Shown here piece by piece: positions 18,856-28,163 of a stretch of DNA of 64,000 bases; within the stretch, counting starts at the first letter, position 1; the number at the start of each line of letters is the position of its first letter. The DNA is from Collinsella sp. AF23-2 (GTDB lineage: Bacteria; Actinomycetota; Coriobacteriia; Coriobacteriales; Coriobacteriaceae): positions 124,001 through 188,000 of the forward strand of contig NZ_QRVG01000001.1 in the NCBI RefSeq assembly GCF_003459245.1, in the 5' to 3' direction. The notes below the pieces were generated by a model. It was not told where the DNA came from and searched no databases. It saw nothing but the letters and a program-made list of their open reading frames with translations. A program made the position numbers and the translations under genes.

Positions 18856-18856
18856 G

Positions 18857-19798
18857 ATGGCAGACGTCAAGAAAATCGCCACGCGCGTAAGCTACGGCGA
18901 GGCCCTCGTCGAGCTCGCCAACGAGCACGATGACTTTGTGGTCCTCGACGCCGACCTGGCCGCCGCCACGCAGACCGGCAAGTTTAAGGCCGCTTGCCCC
19001 GATCGCTTCTTCGATGTGGGCATTGCCGAGAGCAACCTGATGGGTGTTGCCGCCGGTATCGCAACCACCGGTCGCGTTGCCTTTGCGAGCACCTTTGCCA
19101 TGTTCGCCGCTGGTCGCGCCTTTGAGCAGGTCCGCAACTCCATCGGCTACCCGCACCTTAACGTCAAGATCGGTGCCACGCACGCCGGTATCTCGGTGGG
19201 CGAGGATGGCGCCACGCACCAGTGCTGCGAGGATATCGCCCTGATGCGCGTTATCCCCGGCATGACCGTTATCGTTCCCGCCGACGACATCGAGGCCCGT
19301 GCCGTGACGCGCGCCGCCTACGAGTGCGACGGCCCCGTGTACATGCGCTTCGCCCGTCTGGCCTCGCCGGTTATCAACGACCCCGAGACCTACAAGTTCG
19401 AGTTGGGCAAGGGCATTGTCATGCGCGAGGGCGCCGATGTGACCATCATCGCCTGCGGCCTGATGGTCGGCGAGGCTCTCGAGGCTGCCGAGCAGCTCGC
19501 TGCCGAGGGCATCGACGCCGAGGTCATCAACATGCACACCATCAAGCCCATCGATGCCGACCTGATCGTCAAGAGCGCCACCAAGACCGCCCACGTCGTG
19601 ACCGTCGAGGAGCACTCTGTGATCGGTGGCCTGGGCAGCGCCGTTGCCGACGTCCTGTGCGAGCAGTGCCCGACGCCGCTCAAGAAGATCGGCGTCAACG
19701 ACACCTTCGGTGAGTCTGGCCCGGGTGCCGAGCTCCTGCACAAGTACGGCCTGGACGCCGCCAACATCGTGGCAACCACCAAGGAGTTCTTGGCTTAG
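18857..19798 (+). CDS. Transketolase, C-terminal subunit
   Basis: The 313-residue subunit carries the pyrimidine-binding and C-terminal domains. DADLAAATQTGKF and the catalytic Glu region DVGIAESNLMGVAAG are near residue 55, and VTVEEHSVIGGLGSAV is near residue 250. It pairs with the upstream subunit to transfer two-carbon ketol groups between sugar phosphates. GGAGAGGAGC at the end of the first gene supplies its ribosome binding site, indicating balanced co-translation. A strong terminator follows. Confidence 0.93.
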   Translation: MADVKKIATRVSYGEALVELANEHDDFVVLDADLAAATQTGKFKAACPDRFFDVGIAESNLMGVAAGIATTGRVAFASTFAMFAAGRAFEQVRNSIGYPHLNVKIGATHAGISVGEDGATHQCCEDIALMRVIPGMTVIVPADDIEARAVTRAAYECDGPVYMRFARLASPVINDPETYKFELGKGIVMREGADVTIIACGLMVGEALEAAEQLAAEGIDAEVINMHTIKPIDADLIVKSATKTAHVVTVEEHSVIGGLGSAVADVLCEQCPTPLKKIGVNDTFGESGPGAELLHKYGLDAANIVATTKEFLA

Positions 19799-19844
19799 GA
19801 CAAGGCGAGGCAAAGTATCGCTTCAGCAACCGTATGCAATCCAT

Positions 19845-19880
19845 AACAGGGGCGTCCTCAAAGAGGACGCCCCTGTTTTT
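19845..19880 (+). terminator. Strong terminator after the transketolase operon
   Basis: AACAGGGGCGTCCTC and GAGGACGCCCCTGTT form a perfect 15-bp stem with an AAA loop and a T6 tract. Confidence 0.95.
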
Positions 19881-20020
19881 TGTCGGCAACAAACAAATTA
19901 GGCCCGCGCCAAGTAAGGGCTTCCTCCGGGAAACGGGCCCATCCCAACAAAGTGCAATTCAGCCCCCAAGCACGGCGCTGCTGCACCCAAGTAAAACGCA
20001 GCGACCCCTTAGTTATTGCA

Positions 20021-20143
20021 GGCCGGACACAGGGTTACTTTCCAAATCTTTCCGCAGGACGGAGGAGCCCCCGCCGCACGTAGTGCGCAGCGGAGGCTCC
20101 GACATGTCCGAGGACGATTTGGAGAGTAACCCTGCGCCCGGCC
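20021..20143. repeat. 123-nt nested near-perfect palindrome upstream of ftsE
   Basis: Outer arms GGCCGG/CCGGCC and CAGGGTTACTTTCCAAATC (20030-20048), matching GATTTGGAGAGTAACCCTG (20116-20134) with one mismatch, enclose a second hairpin, GGAGCCCCCGC with GCGGAGGCTCC, around a CGCACGTAGTGCG tip. It lies alone in the 449-bp gap between the transketolase terminator and ftsE. It may be a structured RNA, a large leader or a miniature element. No known RNA family was recognised. Confidence 0.7.
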
Positions 20144-20247
20144 GGTGGGATCCCAAAGCCCGCCATGCTTCTTATGTGCAGCAAAGCTAATGCTGCTAAA
20201 ATACAAGGCGCTCATGTAGTTTAAACGCACGACGATAAGGAGCACCA

Positions 20248-21468
20248 GTGGGTAACCACTTCCGTACCTCCGGTGCGGGCGATGATGCCCCCAAGACGCA
20301 GACAGGCGTCCAGGGCAGTCGTTTCGCCACTCCGGATTCAGAGGGCCAGCCTGTTGCTCAGGCCCCCGCTCAGCCGGCAGATCAGGCACAGCCGGCATCC
20401 GATCCCTTTGCCTACAATCCCACCAGCGATGCTGCGCTTTCCGGCACGGCGGGTTTTGAGCCCGTTCAGGCTGTGACCGCTCGCGTGGAGCAGCCTCAGG
20501 CTGGCGCCGCCGCGCCGCAGCCTAGCATGGCCGGCATTCCCGACCCCATGGCCCCTGCGACGCCGGTTCCTCAGCCTGCGCAGTCCGGTCTCTTTGCCGC
20601 TATTCCCGATCCCACGCAGCCTGCTGCCCCGGTGGTCGAGAGCGATCAGGCCGCCGAGGTCGCAAGCCTCGATAACGCGCTCAACAACCCCGATTTTACG
20701 TCGGTGTTTGCGCCCATCGATCCGCAAGCCAGCCGCAAGAAGATGGCCAAGCAGGCCGGTGTCGAGCCCGTCATCCTTATGGAGCATGTCACCAAGATCT
20801 ATCCGGCACAGCCCAACAAGCCTGCACTCGACGACATCAACATCGAGATCTATCCGGGCGAGTTCGTCTTCCTGGTCGGTCATTCCGGCTCGGGTAAGAC
20901 CACGCTGCTGTCGACGCTCAACCGCGACGTCAAGCCGACGAGCGGCCGCATCCTGGTTGCCGGTCAGGACCTCATGAAGATCAAGAATCGCAAGGTTCCG
21001 TTCCTGCGCCGTCAGATTGGCGCCGTGTTCCAGGACTTTAAGCTTCTGCCTCAAAAATCTGCCTACGAAAACGTGGCGTTTGCCCTGCAGTGCATCGGCA
21101 AGCCCAAGGGCGTTATTCGCAGCCAGGTTCCCGAGGTGCTGCGTCTGGTCGGCCTGGCTGATCAGATGGACTCGCTGCCCGATCAGCTTTCCGGTGGCGA
21201 GCAGCAGCGCGTTGCCGTTGCCCGCGCCATGGTCAACCGCCCGCCGCTTTTGATCTGTGACGAGCCCACGGGCAACCTCGACCCGGCGATTTCGCTGGGC
21301 ATCATGAAGCTGCTCGAGCGTATTAACCGCACCGGCACCACCGTGATCGTCGCCACGCACGACCGCGAGATGGTCGACAGCATGCACCGTCGCGTGATCG
21401 CCCTCGAGGGCGGCCACGTTATCCGCGACCAGGAGAGGGGAGGTTACGGCAACTATGGCACCAACTAA
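20248..21468 (+). CDS. ftsE: Cell division ATPase FtsE with long N-terminal extension
   Basis: Residues about 173-406 form a standard FtsE ATPase: Walker A GHSGSGKTTLLS near 208, the FQDFKLLPQKS Q-loop region, signature LSGGEQQRVAVARA near 312 and Walker B LLICDEPTGNLDP near 333. With FtsX it controls peptidoglycan hydrolases during division. FtsE is normally about 230 residues; here about 170 Pro/Ala/Gln-rich residues precede it, rich in AQP and PDP segments and likely disordered. Translation starts at GTG 20248 after AAGGAG. The 3' end overlaps ftsX by 14 nt. Confidence 0.92.
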   Translation: MGNHFRTSGAGDDAPKTQTGVQGSRFATPDSEGQPVAQAPAQPADQAQPASDPFAYNPTSDAALSGTAGFEPVQAVTARVEQPQAGAAAPQPSMAGIPDPMAPATPVPQPAQSGLFAAIPDPTQPAAPVVESDQAAEVASLDNALNNPDFTSVFAPIDPQASRKKMAKQAGVEPVILMEHVTKIYPAQPNKPALDDINIEIYPGEFVFLVGHSGSGKTTLLSTLNRDVKPTSGRILVAGQDLMKIKNRKVPFLRRQIGAVFQDFKLLPQKSAYENVAFALQCIGKPKGVIRSQVPEVLRLVGLADQMDSLPDQLSGGEQQRVAVARAMVNRPPLLICDEPTGNLDPAISLGIMKLLERINRTGTTVIVATHDREMVDSMHRRVIALEGGHVIRDQERGGYGNYGTN

Positions 21469-22375
21469 CGTGGGCTACTCCTTCAAAGAGGCAATCAGTC
21501 ACTTCTTCCGTAACTGGACTACCTCGCTCGGCGCCGTCATCACGATCTTCCTTTCGCTGTTTATCATCGGCCTGTTCATCATGGGCTCCGCGATGCTGAA
21601 CTCCGTGATCGGCACCGTCGAGGATCAGGTTGTCATCAACGCGTTCATTAGCGATGACGCCGATCAGGCCGATGTTCAGGCTTTTGAGGCCGAGCTTAAG
21701 ACGTGGAATAACGTCAAGTCCGTGACCTATAAGGACAAGGACGACGCGCTGGCCGAGTATACGAGCAAGATGTCGGGCAACGCCGACGCCACCATGAGCG
21801 CGCTCGATGGCCAGAACCCGCTGCCGGCTTCGTTTGCAATTGAGATGGACGATCCGTCCAAGGTCGAGAGCACGGCCCAGAAGCTCAAGAAGAACGCCGA
21901 CTTCCAGAAGATCGCGGATGACGGCGACGTCAACGCGAGCGTGCTGTACGGCCAAGAGGAAGTGAGCCGCCTGTTCCAGGTGACCAACTACATCCGCATC
22001 GCCGCCGTGGTGCTCGTTGGCCTTTTGACCTTTATCGCATTCATCTTCATCAACAACACGATTCGCCTGTCCATCACGGCGCGTCGTCGTGAGATTGCGA
22101 TTATGCGTCTGGTCGGCGCCAGCAACGGCTTCATTCGCGGCCCGTTTATCACCGAGGGCGTACTGCAGGCCATTTTGGGCTCGCTGCTTTCCATCGGCGT
22201 TCTGGAGCTGCTGCGCAATCTGATGATTCCGCGTTTGCAGGAGAGCATCGGCTGGATGTCGTTTGCCCTGCCGATGCAGTACTACCTGGTGACCTATGCT
22301 GCGCTGATTCTGGTCGGTGTGATTATCGGTCTCTTTGGTTCTGCCATAGCCATGCGCCGCTACCTGCGCGTGTAG
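21455..22375 (+). CDS. ftsX: Cell division protein FtsX
   Basis: The 306-residue membrane protein has the FtsX layout: helix 1 near residues 24-46, an extracytoplasmic domain of about 125 residues that would bind hydrolase regulators, then three helices near 178-200, 225-247 and 275-297. The ARRREIAIMRLVGASNGFIR loop between helices 2 and 3 is the family hallmark. It partners FtsE, whose gene overlaps it by 14 nt. The ATG is preceded by GAGGGGAGG inside ftsE. A terminator follows at 22400. Confidence 0.94.
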   Translation: MAPTNVGYSFKEAISHFFRNWTTSLGAVITIFLSLFIIGLFIMGSAMLNSVIGTVEDQVVINAFISDDADQADVQAFEAELKTWNNVKSVTYKDKDDALAEYTSKMSGNADATMSALDGQNPLPASFAIEMDDPSKVESTAQKLKKNADFQKIADDGDVNASVLYGQEEVSRLFQVTNYIRIAAVVLVGLLTFIAFIFINNTIRLSITARRREIAIMRLVGASNGFIRGPFITEGVLQAILGSLLSIGVLELLRNLMIPRLQESIGWMSFALPMQYYLVTYAALILVGVIIGLFGSAIAMRRYLRV

Positions 22376-22399
22376 GCATGCCTGGAATTCATCCCTTCC

Positions 22400-22433
22400 A
22401 ACGGGTCGTCTCTTATGGGGCGGCCCGTTTTTT
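22400..22433 (+). terminator. Terminator of ftsEX
   Basis: AACGGGTCG and CGGCCCGTT pair around CTCTTATGGGG and are followed by TTTTTT. Confidence 0.85.
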
Positions 22434-22510
22434 GATCCCAAGGGAACGGCAGGAAAGCGAATCATTTGGGTAGACTCTTTGGAGTTCGTCATCGATAGCA
22501 AGGAGGCGCC

Positions 22511-24646
22511 ATGGGGCGCAATAACAAGCATAAGCGTGGAGCTCGCAATAAGCGCGGGCCGGTGCGCAGCGAACGCCGTCCGAGCTTGACCGGGCGCGTG
22601 CAGCTCCATGAGCATGGCGCCTATGTCATAACCGAGAGCGGCGACTACAAGGTCATGGGCCGCGGTAAGCGCGAGATCATGGATGGCGATACCGTTGCCG
22701 TGAGCATTAAGAACAGCCCGCACGGTGAGCGGTGCGCCGTGATCGAAGGCGTGGTTGAGCGCGCAGCCATAAGCGTGGTGGGTACGTACCAGACCGCTGG
22801 TCCGCTCGGTGTGATCGAGCCGCTCGATTCGCGCCTGAAGGCTGACTTCTTCATTCTGCCCGAGGATACCTCGGCGGATCGTCTGGGCGTTCACCCGGGT
22901 GATGCCGTTGTCGCGCGCATTTTGACCTACCCGACGCGCCTGGAATCAGGCACCGTGACGATCGAACGCCGCATTGGCGGAGATGACGCGCCGGATTTGG
23001 GCGTTCAGTATGTGATGGCGCGTTACGGCTATACCGATAGCTATCCCGAGGCCGCGCTGGACGAGGCCGAGGGACTTTCGCTCGATGTGTCCGCGGCGCT
23101 TAAGGACCCGCTCCGCCGCGATCTGCGCGACCGCTTTGTCATCACGATCGACCCGGTCGACGCGCGCGACTTTGACGATGCCATTTCGCTTGAGCGCACG
23201 CCCGAGGGTGGCTACAAGCTGGGTGTGCATATCGCTGACGTTTCTCACTATGTGGCTTGGGACGGGCATATCGATCTTGAGGCTCGCCATCGTACGACAT
23301 CGGTGTATCTGGCCGATCGCGTGCTTCCCATGCTGCCCGAACGCCTGTCCTGTGACCTGTGCTCGCTTCGCCCTGACGAGGACCGTCTTGCGTTTACCGT
23401 TGACATTGAGCTCGATGCGCAGGGTCGCGTGCGGCATTACGATCCGTACCCCAGCGTGATTCGCTCGCGTGTGCGTATGGACTATGACGGCGCCGAGGCG
23501 CTGCTGGTGCGCGCCGGCGCGGTGGAGTATGGGGTGCTGGAGGGTGCGGCCGAGGATGTTGCGGCTGCTGAGGCCTCGCGCGAGGAGGCGCTTGAGCGCG
23601 GTCTTGCGTGCGAGAAGGCCGCCCGCGGCTGCAACGTCGACCTCGGCAATTTCCTTGTCGCCGCCAACGAACTCGCCGAACTTCGCCGTCGTATTCGTCG
23701 CGTCCGCGGCTCAGTCGATTTTGACACGGCCGAGATTCGCGCTCTATTGGACGAGGACGGAGTGCCCGTGCAGATTGTGGCGCGTGAGCGTTCGTGTGCC
23801 ACGTCGCTTATCGAGGAAGCCATGCTGCTCGCCAACGAGTGCGTTGCAGAGTGGCTGGCAGACCGTGATATCGAGGCTTGCTATCGCGTGCATGAGGATC
23901 CGAGCCCCGATAGCCTGCACGGTGCCGCCGTTGCGCTGGCGCAGCTGGGCATCATCGACGATCGCCGTGCTGCCGGTATTGCCCTGGGGAGTCCCGATGA
24001 GCTACAGGCTGCAGTTGATGCTGCCGCCGGTACGGCCAACGCACCGCTCGTCAACACGCTGCTTCTGCGCAGCATGCAGCGCGCACTGTACAAGCCGCGC
24101 AACGAGGGCCACTTTGCGCTCGCCGCGCCGTGCTACTGTCACTTTACGAGTCCCATCCGTCGCTACCCCGATCTGGTGGTGCACCGCGTGCTCAAACTGC
24201 AGTTGGCCTATGAGCAGCTCGGCGGCAAGGACGCCCTGGTCCGTACGCCGCGGCTGATCGGCAAGGGGCGCGAGTCGCTGCCGCGCATTCTGCCGCAGAT
24301 CTGCCGCGCATGCAGCGATGCCGAGCGCGCGGCAGATGCCGCTAGCCATGCGACGCAAAAGATCAAGATTGCCCAGTACTATGAGGACCGTCTGGGCGAG
24401 CGCTATGCCGGAACCGTCTCGTGGGTTAGCAGCATGGGTCTCTTTGTGCGCTTGGACCTGACGCAGGTCGAAGGCTTGGTTTCGATCAAGAGCCTGGGCA
24501 ACGAGTGGTTCGAGTTCGACGAGGATGCGCTTACGCTGACGGGCGCCGACACGGGGACTCGCTATGAACTGGGCCAGCGCGTGATTATCGAGGTCTCGCG
24601 CGTCAATACCACGCGTGGGCACTTGGACTTTAAGCTTATCCATTAG
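22511..24646 (+). CDS. rnr: Ribonuclease R (RNB-domain 3'-5' exoribonuclease)
   Basis: The 711-residue protein degrades structured RNA from the 3' end. It has a basic KHKRGARNKRG N-terminus, an OB-fold cold-shock region near residues 25-100, and an RNB catalytic domain from about 200. The DPVDARDFDDAISLE metal-binding aspartates are near 215, and a C-terminal S1 domain starts at RYAGTVSWVSSMGLFVRL near 635. The length is typical for RNase R. In many genomes rnr is next to smpB; here they are 8.5 kb apart but on the same strand. AAGGAGGCGCC precedes the ATG. Confidence 0.93.
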   Translation: MGRNNKHKRGARNKRGPVRSERRPSLTGRVQLHEHGAYVITESGDYKVMGRGKREIMDGDTVAVSIKNSPHGERCAVIEGVVERAAISVVGTYQTAGPLGVIEPLDSRLKADFFILPEDTSADRLGVHPGDAVVARILTYPTRLESGTVTIERRIGGDDAPDLGVQYVMARYGYTDSYPEAALDEAEGLSLDVSAALKDPLRRDLRDRFVITIDPVDARDFDDAISLERTPEGGYKLGVHIADVSHYVAWDGHIDLEARHRTTSVYLADRVLPMLPERLSCDLCSLRPDEDRLAFTVDIELDAQGRVRHYDPYPSVIRSRVRMDYDGAEALLVRAGAVEYGVLEGAAEDVAAAEASREEALERGLACEKAARGCNVDLGNFLVAANELAELRRRIRRVRGSVDFDTAEIRALLDEDGVPVQIVARERSCATSLIEEAMLLANECVAEWLADRDIEACYRVHEDPSPDSLHGAAVALAQLGIIDDRRAAGIALGSPDELQAAVDAAAGTANAPLVNTLLLRSMQRALYKPRNEGHFALAAPCYCHFTSPIRRYPDLVVHRVLKLQLAYEQLGGKDALVRTPRLIGKGRESLPRILPQICRACSDAERAADAASHATQKIKIAQYYEDRLGERYAGTVSWVSSMGLFVRLDLTQVEGLVSIKSLGNEWFEFDEDALTLTGADTGTRYELGQRVIIEVSRVNTTRGHLDFKLIH

Positions 24647-24671
24647 CTAAATCCCGACTCGTGGCGGGAGA

Positions 24672-24708
24672 GCGGAGGGCGGTCTTTCGGGGCCGCCCTC
24701 CGCATTTG
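24672..24708 (+). terminator. Terminator of rnr
   Basis: GCGGAGGGCGG and CCGCCCTCCGC form an 11-bp stem; the T tract is weak (ATTTGG). Confidence 0.65.
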
Positions 24709-24767
24709 GATCATGGCTACCTTGCCGTCTGCTCGGCCGCCCGCTTACCTGCTATTTGAGAGGTAAA

Positions 24768-24807
24768 ACCTACCAAAATAAACCTGTCCCTTTTTGGCAG
24801 GTTTACA
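24768..24807. repeat. Short palindromic repeat upstream of resolvase
   Basis: AAACCTACCAAAATAAACC with the complementary TTTTTGGCAGGTTT arm, a copy of the element at 12637-12680. It carries GTCCC in the loop as in the GGGGAC family. Confidence 0.55.
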
Positions 24808-24823
24808 AGAAAGCGGGGATGAG

Positions 24824-25430
24824 ATGGCGACGGTGTATGGTTATGCGCGGGTGAGTTCGCGCGATCAGAATCTTAATCGGCAGCTGGATGCGCTGGGCGC
24901 CTATGGCGTGGGCTCGGCGAATATTTATGCCGACCATGCGAGCGGCAAGGACTTCGATCGACCGCGCTATCGCGAGCTGCTGCACGTCCTGGGAGACGGG
25001 GACGTGCTGGTGGTGCTTTCTATCGACCGACTTGGTCGTAATTACTCCGAGATTCTTGAGGAATGGCGTCGCATTACCAAGGAGCTCGGGGTTGCCATTG
25101 TGGTGTTGGACATGCCATTGCTTGACACGCGCGCCAGGGCAAGCGGCACGCCGGATGTGACTAATGCCCTGATTGCCGATATTGTGCTGCAACTGCTGAG
25201 CTACGTGGCGCAGGTGGAGCGCGAGAATATCCATCGGCGCCAAGCGGAGGGAATTGCAGCGGCGCGGGCGCGAGGGGGTCCGTTTCGGTCGACCTCGCAA
25301 GCCGTGCCCTCCTCAGTTTGATCTGGTACGGGATAGCTATGAGGCGGGCGATATTACCCGCAGCCAGGCAGCAAAGTGCCTGGGCGTGTGCGTGGGGACG
25401 TTTGATCGCTGGATGCGCGAGGCGGGGTAG
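24824..25430 (+). pseudogene. Serine recombinase (resolvase/invertase type), frameshifted
   Basis: The N-terminal catalytic domain is intact: YGYARVSSRDQNLNRQLDAL with the nucleophile Ser, the SIDRLGRNYSEI box, and RENIHRRQAEGI at the domain end. Near residue 150 the frame breaks at a run of five G (25272-25276) and ends early at 25321. Removing one G restores GVRFGRPRKP followed by the DITRSQAAKCLGVCVGTFDRWM helix-turn-helix and a TAG at 25428-25430, so the ancestral protein was about 201 residues. The frameshift separates the DNA-binding tail from the catalytic part. It may be a dead gene, a phase-variable tract or a sequencing error. Confidence 0.85.
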
Positions 25431-25534
25431 GGGTTTGCGTCGCTTTGTCGCTTCCTGTTGCGATTCAAATTTTGATACGATGGCGATGTCATTTGGGGCT
25501 ACACTCGCTGATATTCAAAAAAGGAGGTAGGCCC

Positions 25535-26116
25535 TTGGCGCGCGTAAAACAAATAATCGGATGGACCGCGATCGTTCTGTTCGCTGCAACGCTGGCGGGC
25601 ATCTGGGTGCTGACGGAGCAAAATGCGGTGGAGACGTCGTTGCTGAGCGAGTCCACCGCGCGTGTGGTGGAGGGTCAGGCTACGGGCGTACAGGCTGCCG
25701 ATGTCGCGGGTGAAGCTCAGACCGAGAACGGGATGACCGGGGGCACCGATTCGGCTGCTTCGAATGTCCGGTCTGGCCGACTTGCTTCCATTCGCATGTG
25801 GGTGGGCACGAACGTCCGTCGCGTTGCCCATACCGTAGAGTTTTTCTTCGTCGGATTGTTCGCCTCGGTGGTCGTGGTTTGCTTTTCCAGGCGTCCGTGG
25901 AGCGTATGCTCCCGTTGCGTGCCCGTATTGCTCTTTTGCGCCGCCTGCTCCGTTGGCGATCAGGTACATAAGATCTTTGTTCCCGGCAGGCATTTCGACG
26001 TTATCGATTTAGGATTCGATGCTGGGGGCTATGTCACCGCCATGCTGCTGGTATTGCTGGCAGCGGCGTTGGTGCGCCATGCGACTCGGCCGATCGGCGC
26101 CCATGCGAGGCGCTAG
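25535..26116 (+). CDS. VanZ-like membrane protein
   Basis: The 193-residue protein starts at TTG 25535, which follows a near-perfect AAAGGAGGT site. It has helices near residues 6-26, 105-122, 130-146 and 160-178, with conserved HTVEFFFVGLF and DQVHKIFVPGRHFDVIDLGFD segments that match VanZ proteins. Between the first and second helices lies a polar extracytoplasmic stretch of about 75 residues rich in Ala/Gly/Thr. VanZ proteins alter tolerance to cell-wall antibiotics in some bacteria, but chromosomal copies usually have no proven role. It stands next to the recombinase and before the MurNAc genes. Confidence 0.8.
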   Translation: MARVKQIIGWTAIVLFAATLAGIWVLTEQNAVETSLLSESTARVVEGQATGVQAADVAGEAQTENGMTGGTDSAASNVRSGRLASIRMWVGTNVRRVAHTVEFFFVGLFASVVVVCFSRRPWSVCSRCVPVLLFCAACSVGDQVHKIFVPGRHFDVIDLGFDAGGYVTAMLLVLLAAALVRHATRPIGAHARR

Positions 26117-26195
26117 CCGGTAACAAACCCGTTTCTGATAATGCGACCTTGTTGAATTATTTTGTGTCGCGCGTATTTCCGAGCGGTCGGATTTG

Positions 26196-26224
26196 AGGGG
26201 CGAGCGGTAGAACGCTCGCCCTTT
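26196..26224 (+). terminator. Terminator after the VanZ-like gene
   Basis: GGGCGAGCG and CGCTCGCCC pair, followed by TTTG; moderate strength. Confidence 0.65.
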
Positions 26225-26320
26225 GTGCGCCACGATGCGGCACAATGTACCGTAAAAGCTGTTTGTATCCGGTACGAATCATTCGTTGGTCTTTAATTCT
26301 TCTCAACGGAGGTGTTTGAG

Positions 26321-27172
26321 ATGGCAAACGGATTGCTTTTGCGGCTTCGCGAGCGTGAGCTCAGCGCGAGCCCGGCGGAACGCAATGTCATCGCATATGT
26401 AAGCGCTCATCCGCACGAGGTGGTCGGGCTGTCCGTCCGCGGTCTTGCCGATGCCACGTTCTCCTCGCCCTCGAGCATTTTGCGCTTTTGCAAGCGTTTG
26501 GGTTTTGCGGGCTACAAGGAGTTCCAGCGTGAACTGATTGCCGAGCTGGCGCTCTTAGGTGACAAGAAAGACGTAGCCCTCGAGGACATCTCCATGGATG
26601 ACAGCGTCGAACGTATCGTGGGGAAGGTGATGAAAAGCAACGTGCGTACGATCGAGGCGACGGCGCGAACGCTCGATTACACCGTCTTGGAGCGATGCGC
26701 GGCCCGTCTTAAGCGGGCACGCGCGGTCAATCTGTTCGGTATTGGTGCCTCCCGTTTGGTCGCGCACGATCTGGCGCAAAAGCTCATGCGTGTCGACAAA
26801 GAGTGCCATCTGTACGACGACTGGCATGATCAGCTCTTGTGTGCCAAGAACATGCATGAGGGCGATATGGCAATCGCCTTTAGCTACTCGGGCTTGACGC
26901 AAGAGGTGCTGGACTGCACCGCCGAGGCTCAACGTCACAACTGTCCCGTTGTGGCCGTTACCAAAGTAGATGGATCATCTAAGCTTGCCACCATGGCCGA
27001 TGCCGTGCTCGGCGTCGCTGCGAGTGAACCCTTGGTCCGCAGCGGTGCCATGGCTTCGCGTATGGCCCAGCTTATGGTTGTCGATGCCCTGTACGCTGCT
27101 TACGTTGCCAGCGACTACGAACGGGCGACGCATGTCATTAAGCAAAACTACATCGAGAAACAGGAAAGATGA
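26321..27172 (+). CDS. RpiR/MurR-family transcriptional regulator
   Basis: The 283-residue protein has an N-terminal RpiR helix-turn-helix (ADATFSSPSSILRFCKRLGF near residues 45-64) and a C-terminal SIS domain from about 125 (LFGIGASRLVAHDLAQKL and FSYSGLTQEVLDC), which binds phosphosugars. It lies directly before murQ and a PTS gene, so it is probably the regulator of MurNAc catabolism responding to MurNAc-6-phosphate. ATG 26321 is chosen because CGGAGG lies 8 nt upstream; a GTG at 26312 would overlap that site. The stop is 10 nt before murQ. Confidence 0.88.
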   Translation: MANGLLLRLRERELSASPAERNVIAYVSAHPHEVVGLSVRGLADATFSSPSSILRFCKRLGFAGYKEFQRELIAELALLGDKKDVALEDISMDDSVERIVGKVMKSNVRTIEATARTLDYTVLERCAARLKRARAVNLFGIGASRLVAHDLAQKLMRVDKECHLYDDWHDQLLCAKNMHEGDMAIAFSYSGLTQEVLDCTAEAQRHNCPVVAVTKVDGSSKLATMADAVLGVAASEPLVRSGAMASRMAQLMVVDALYAAYVASDYERATHVIKQNYIEKQER

Positions 27173-27182
27173 GGTGAATGAA

Positions 27183-28106
<924 letters not shown>

Positions 28107-28163
28107 GTGCGCGGCGTGAGCTGATATGACATCCAAACGAGATACCCAATACAAGGAGGAGTT

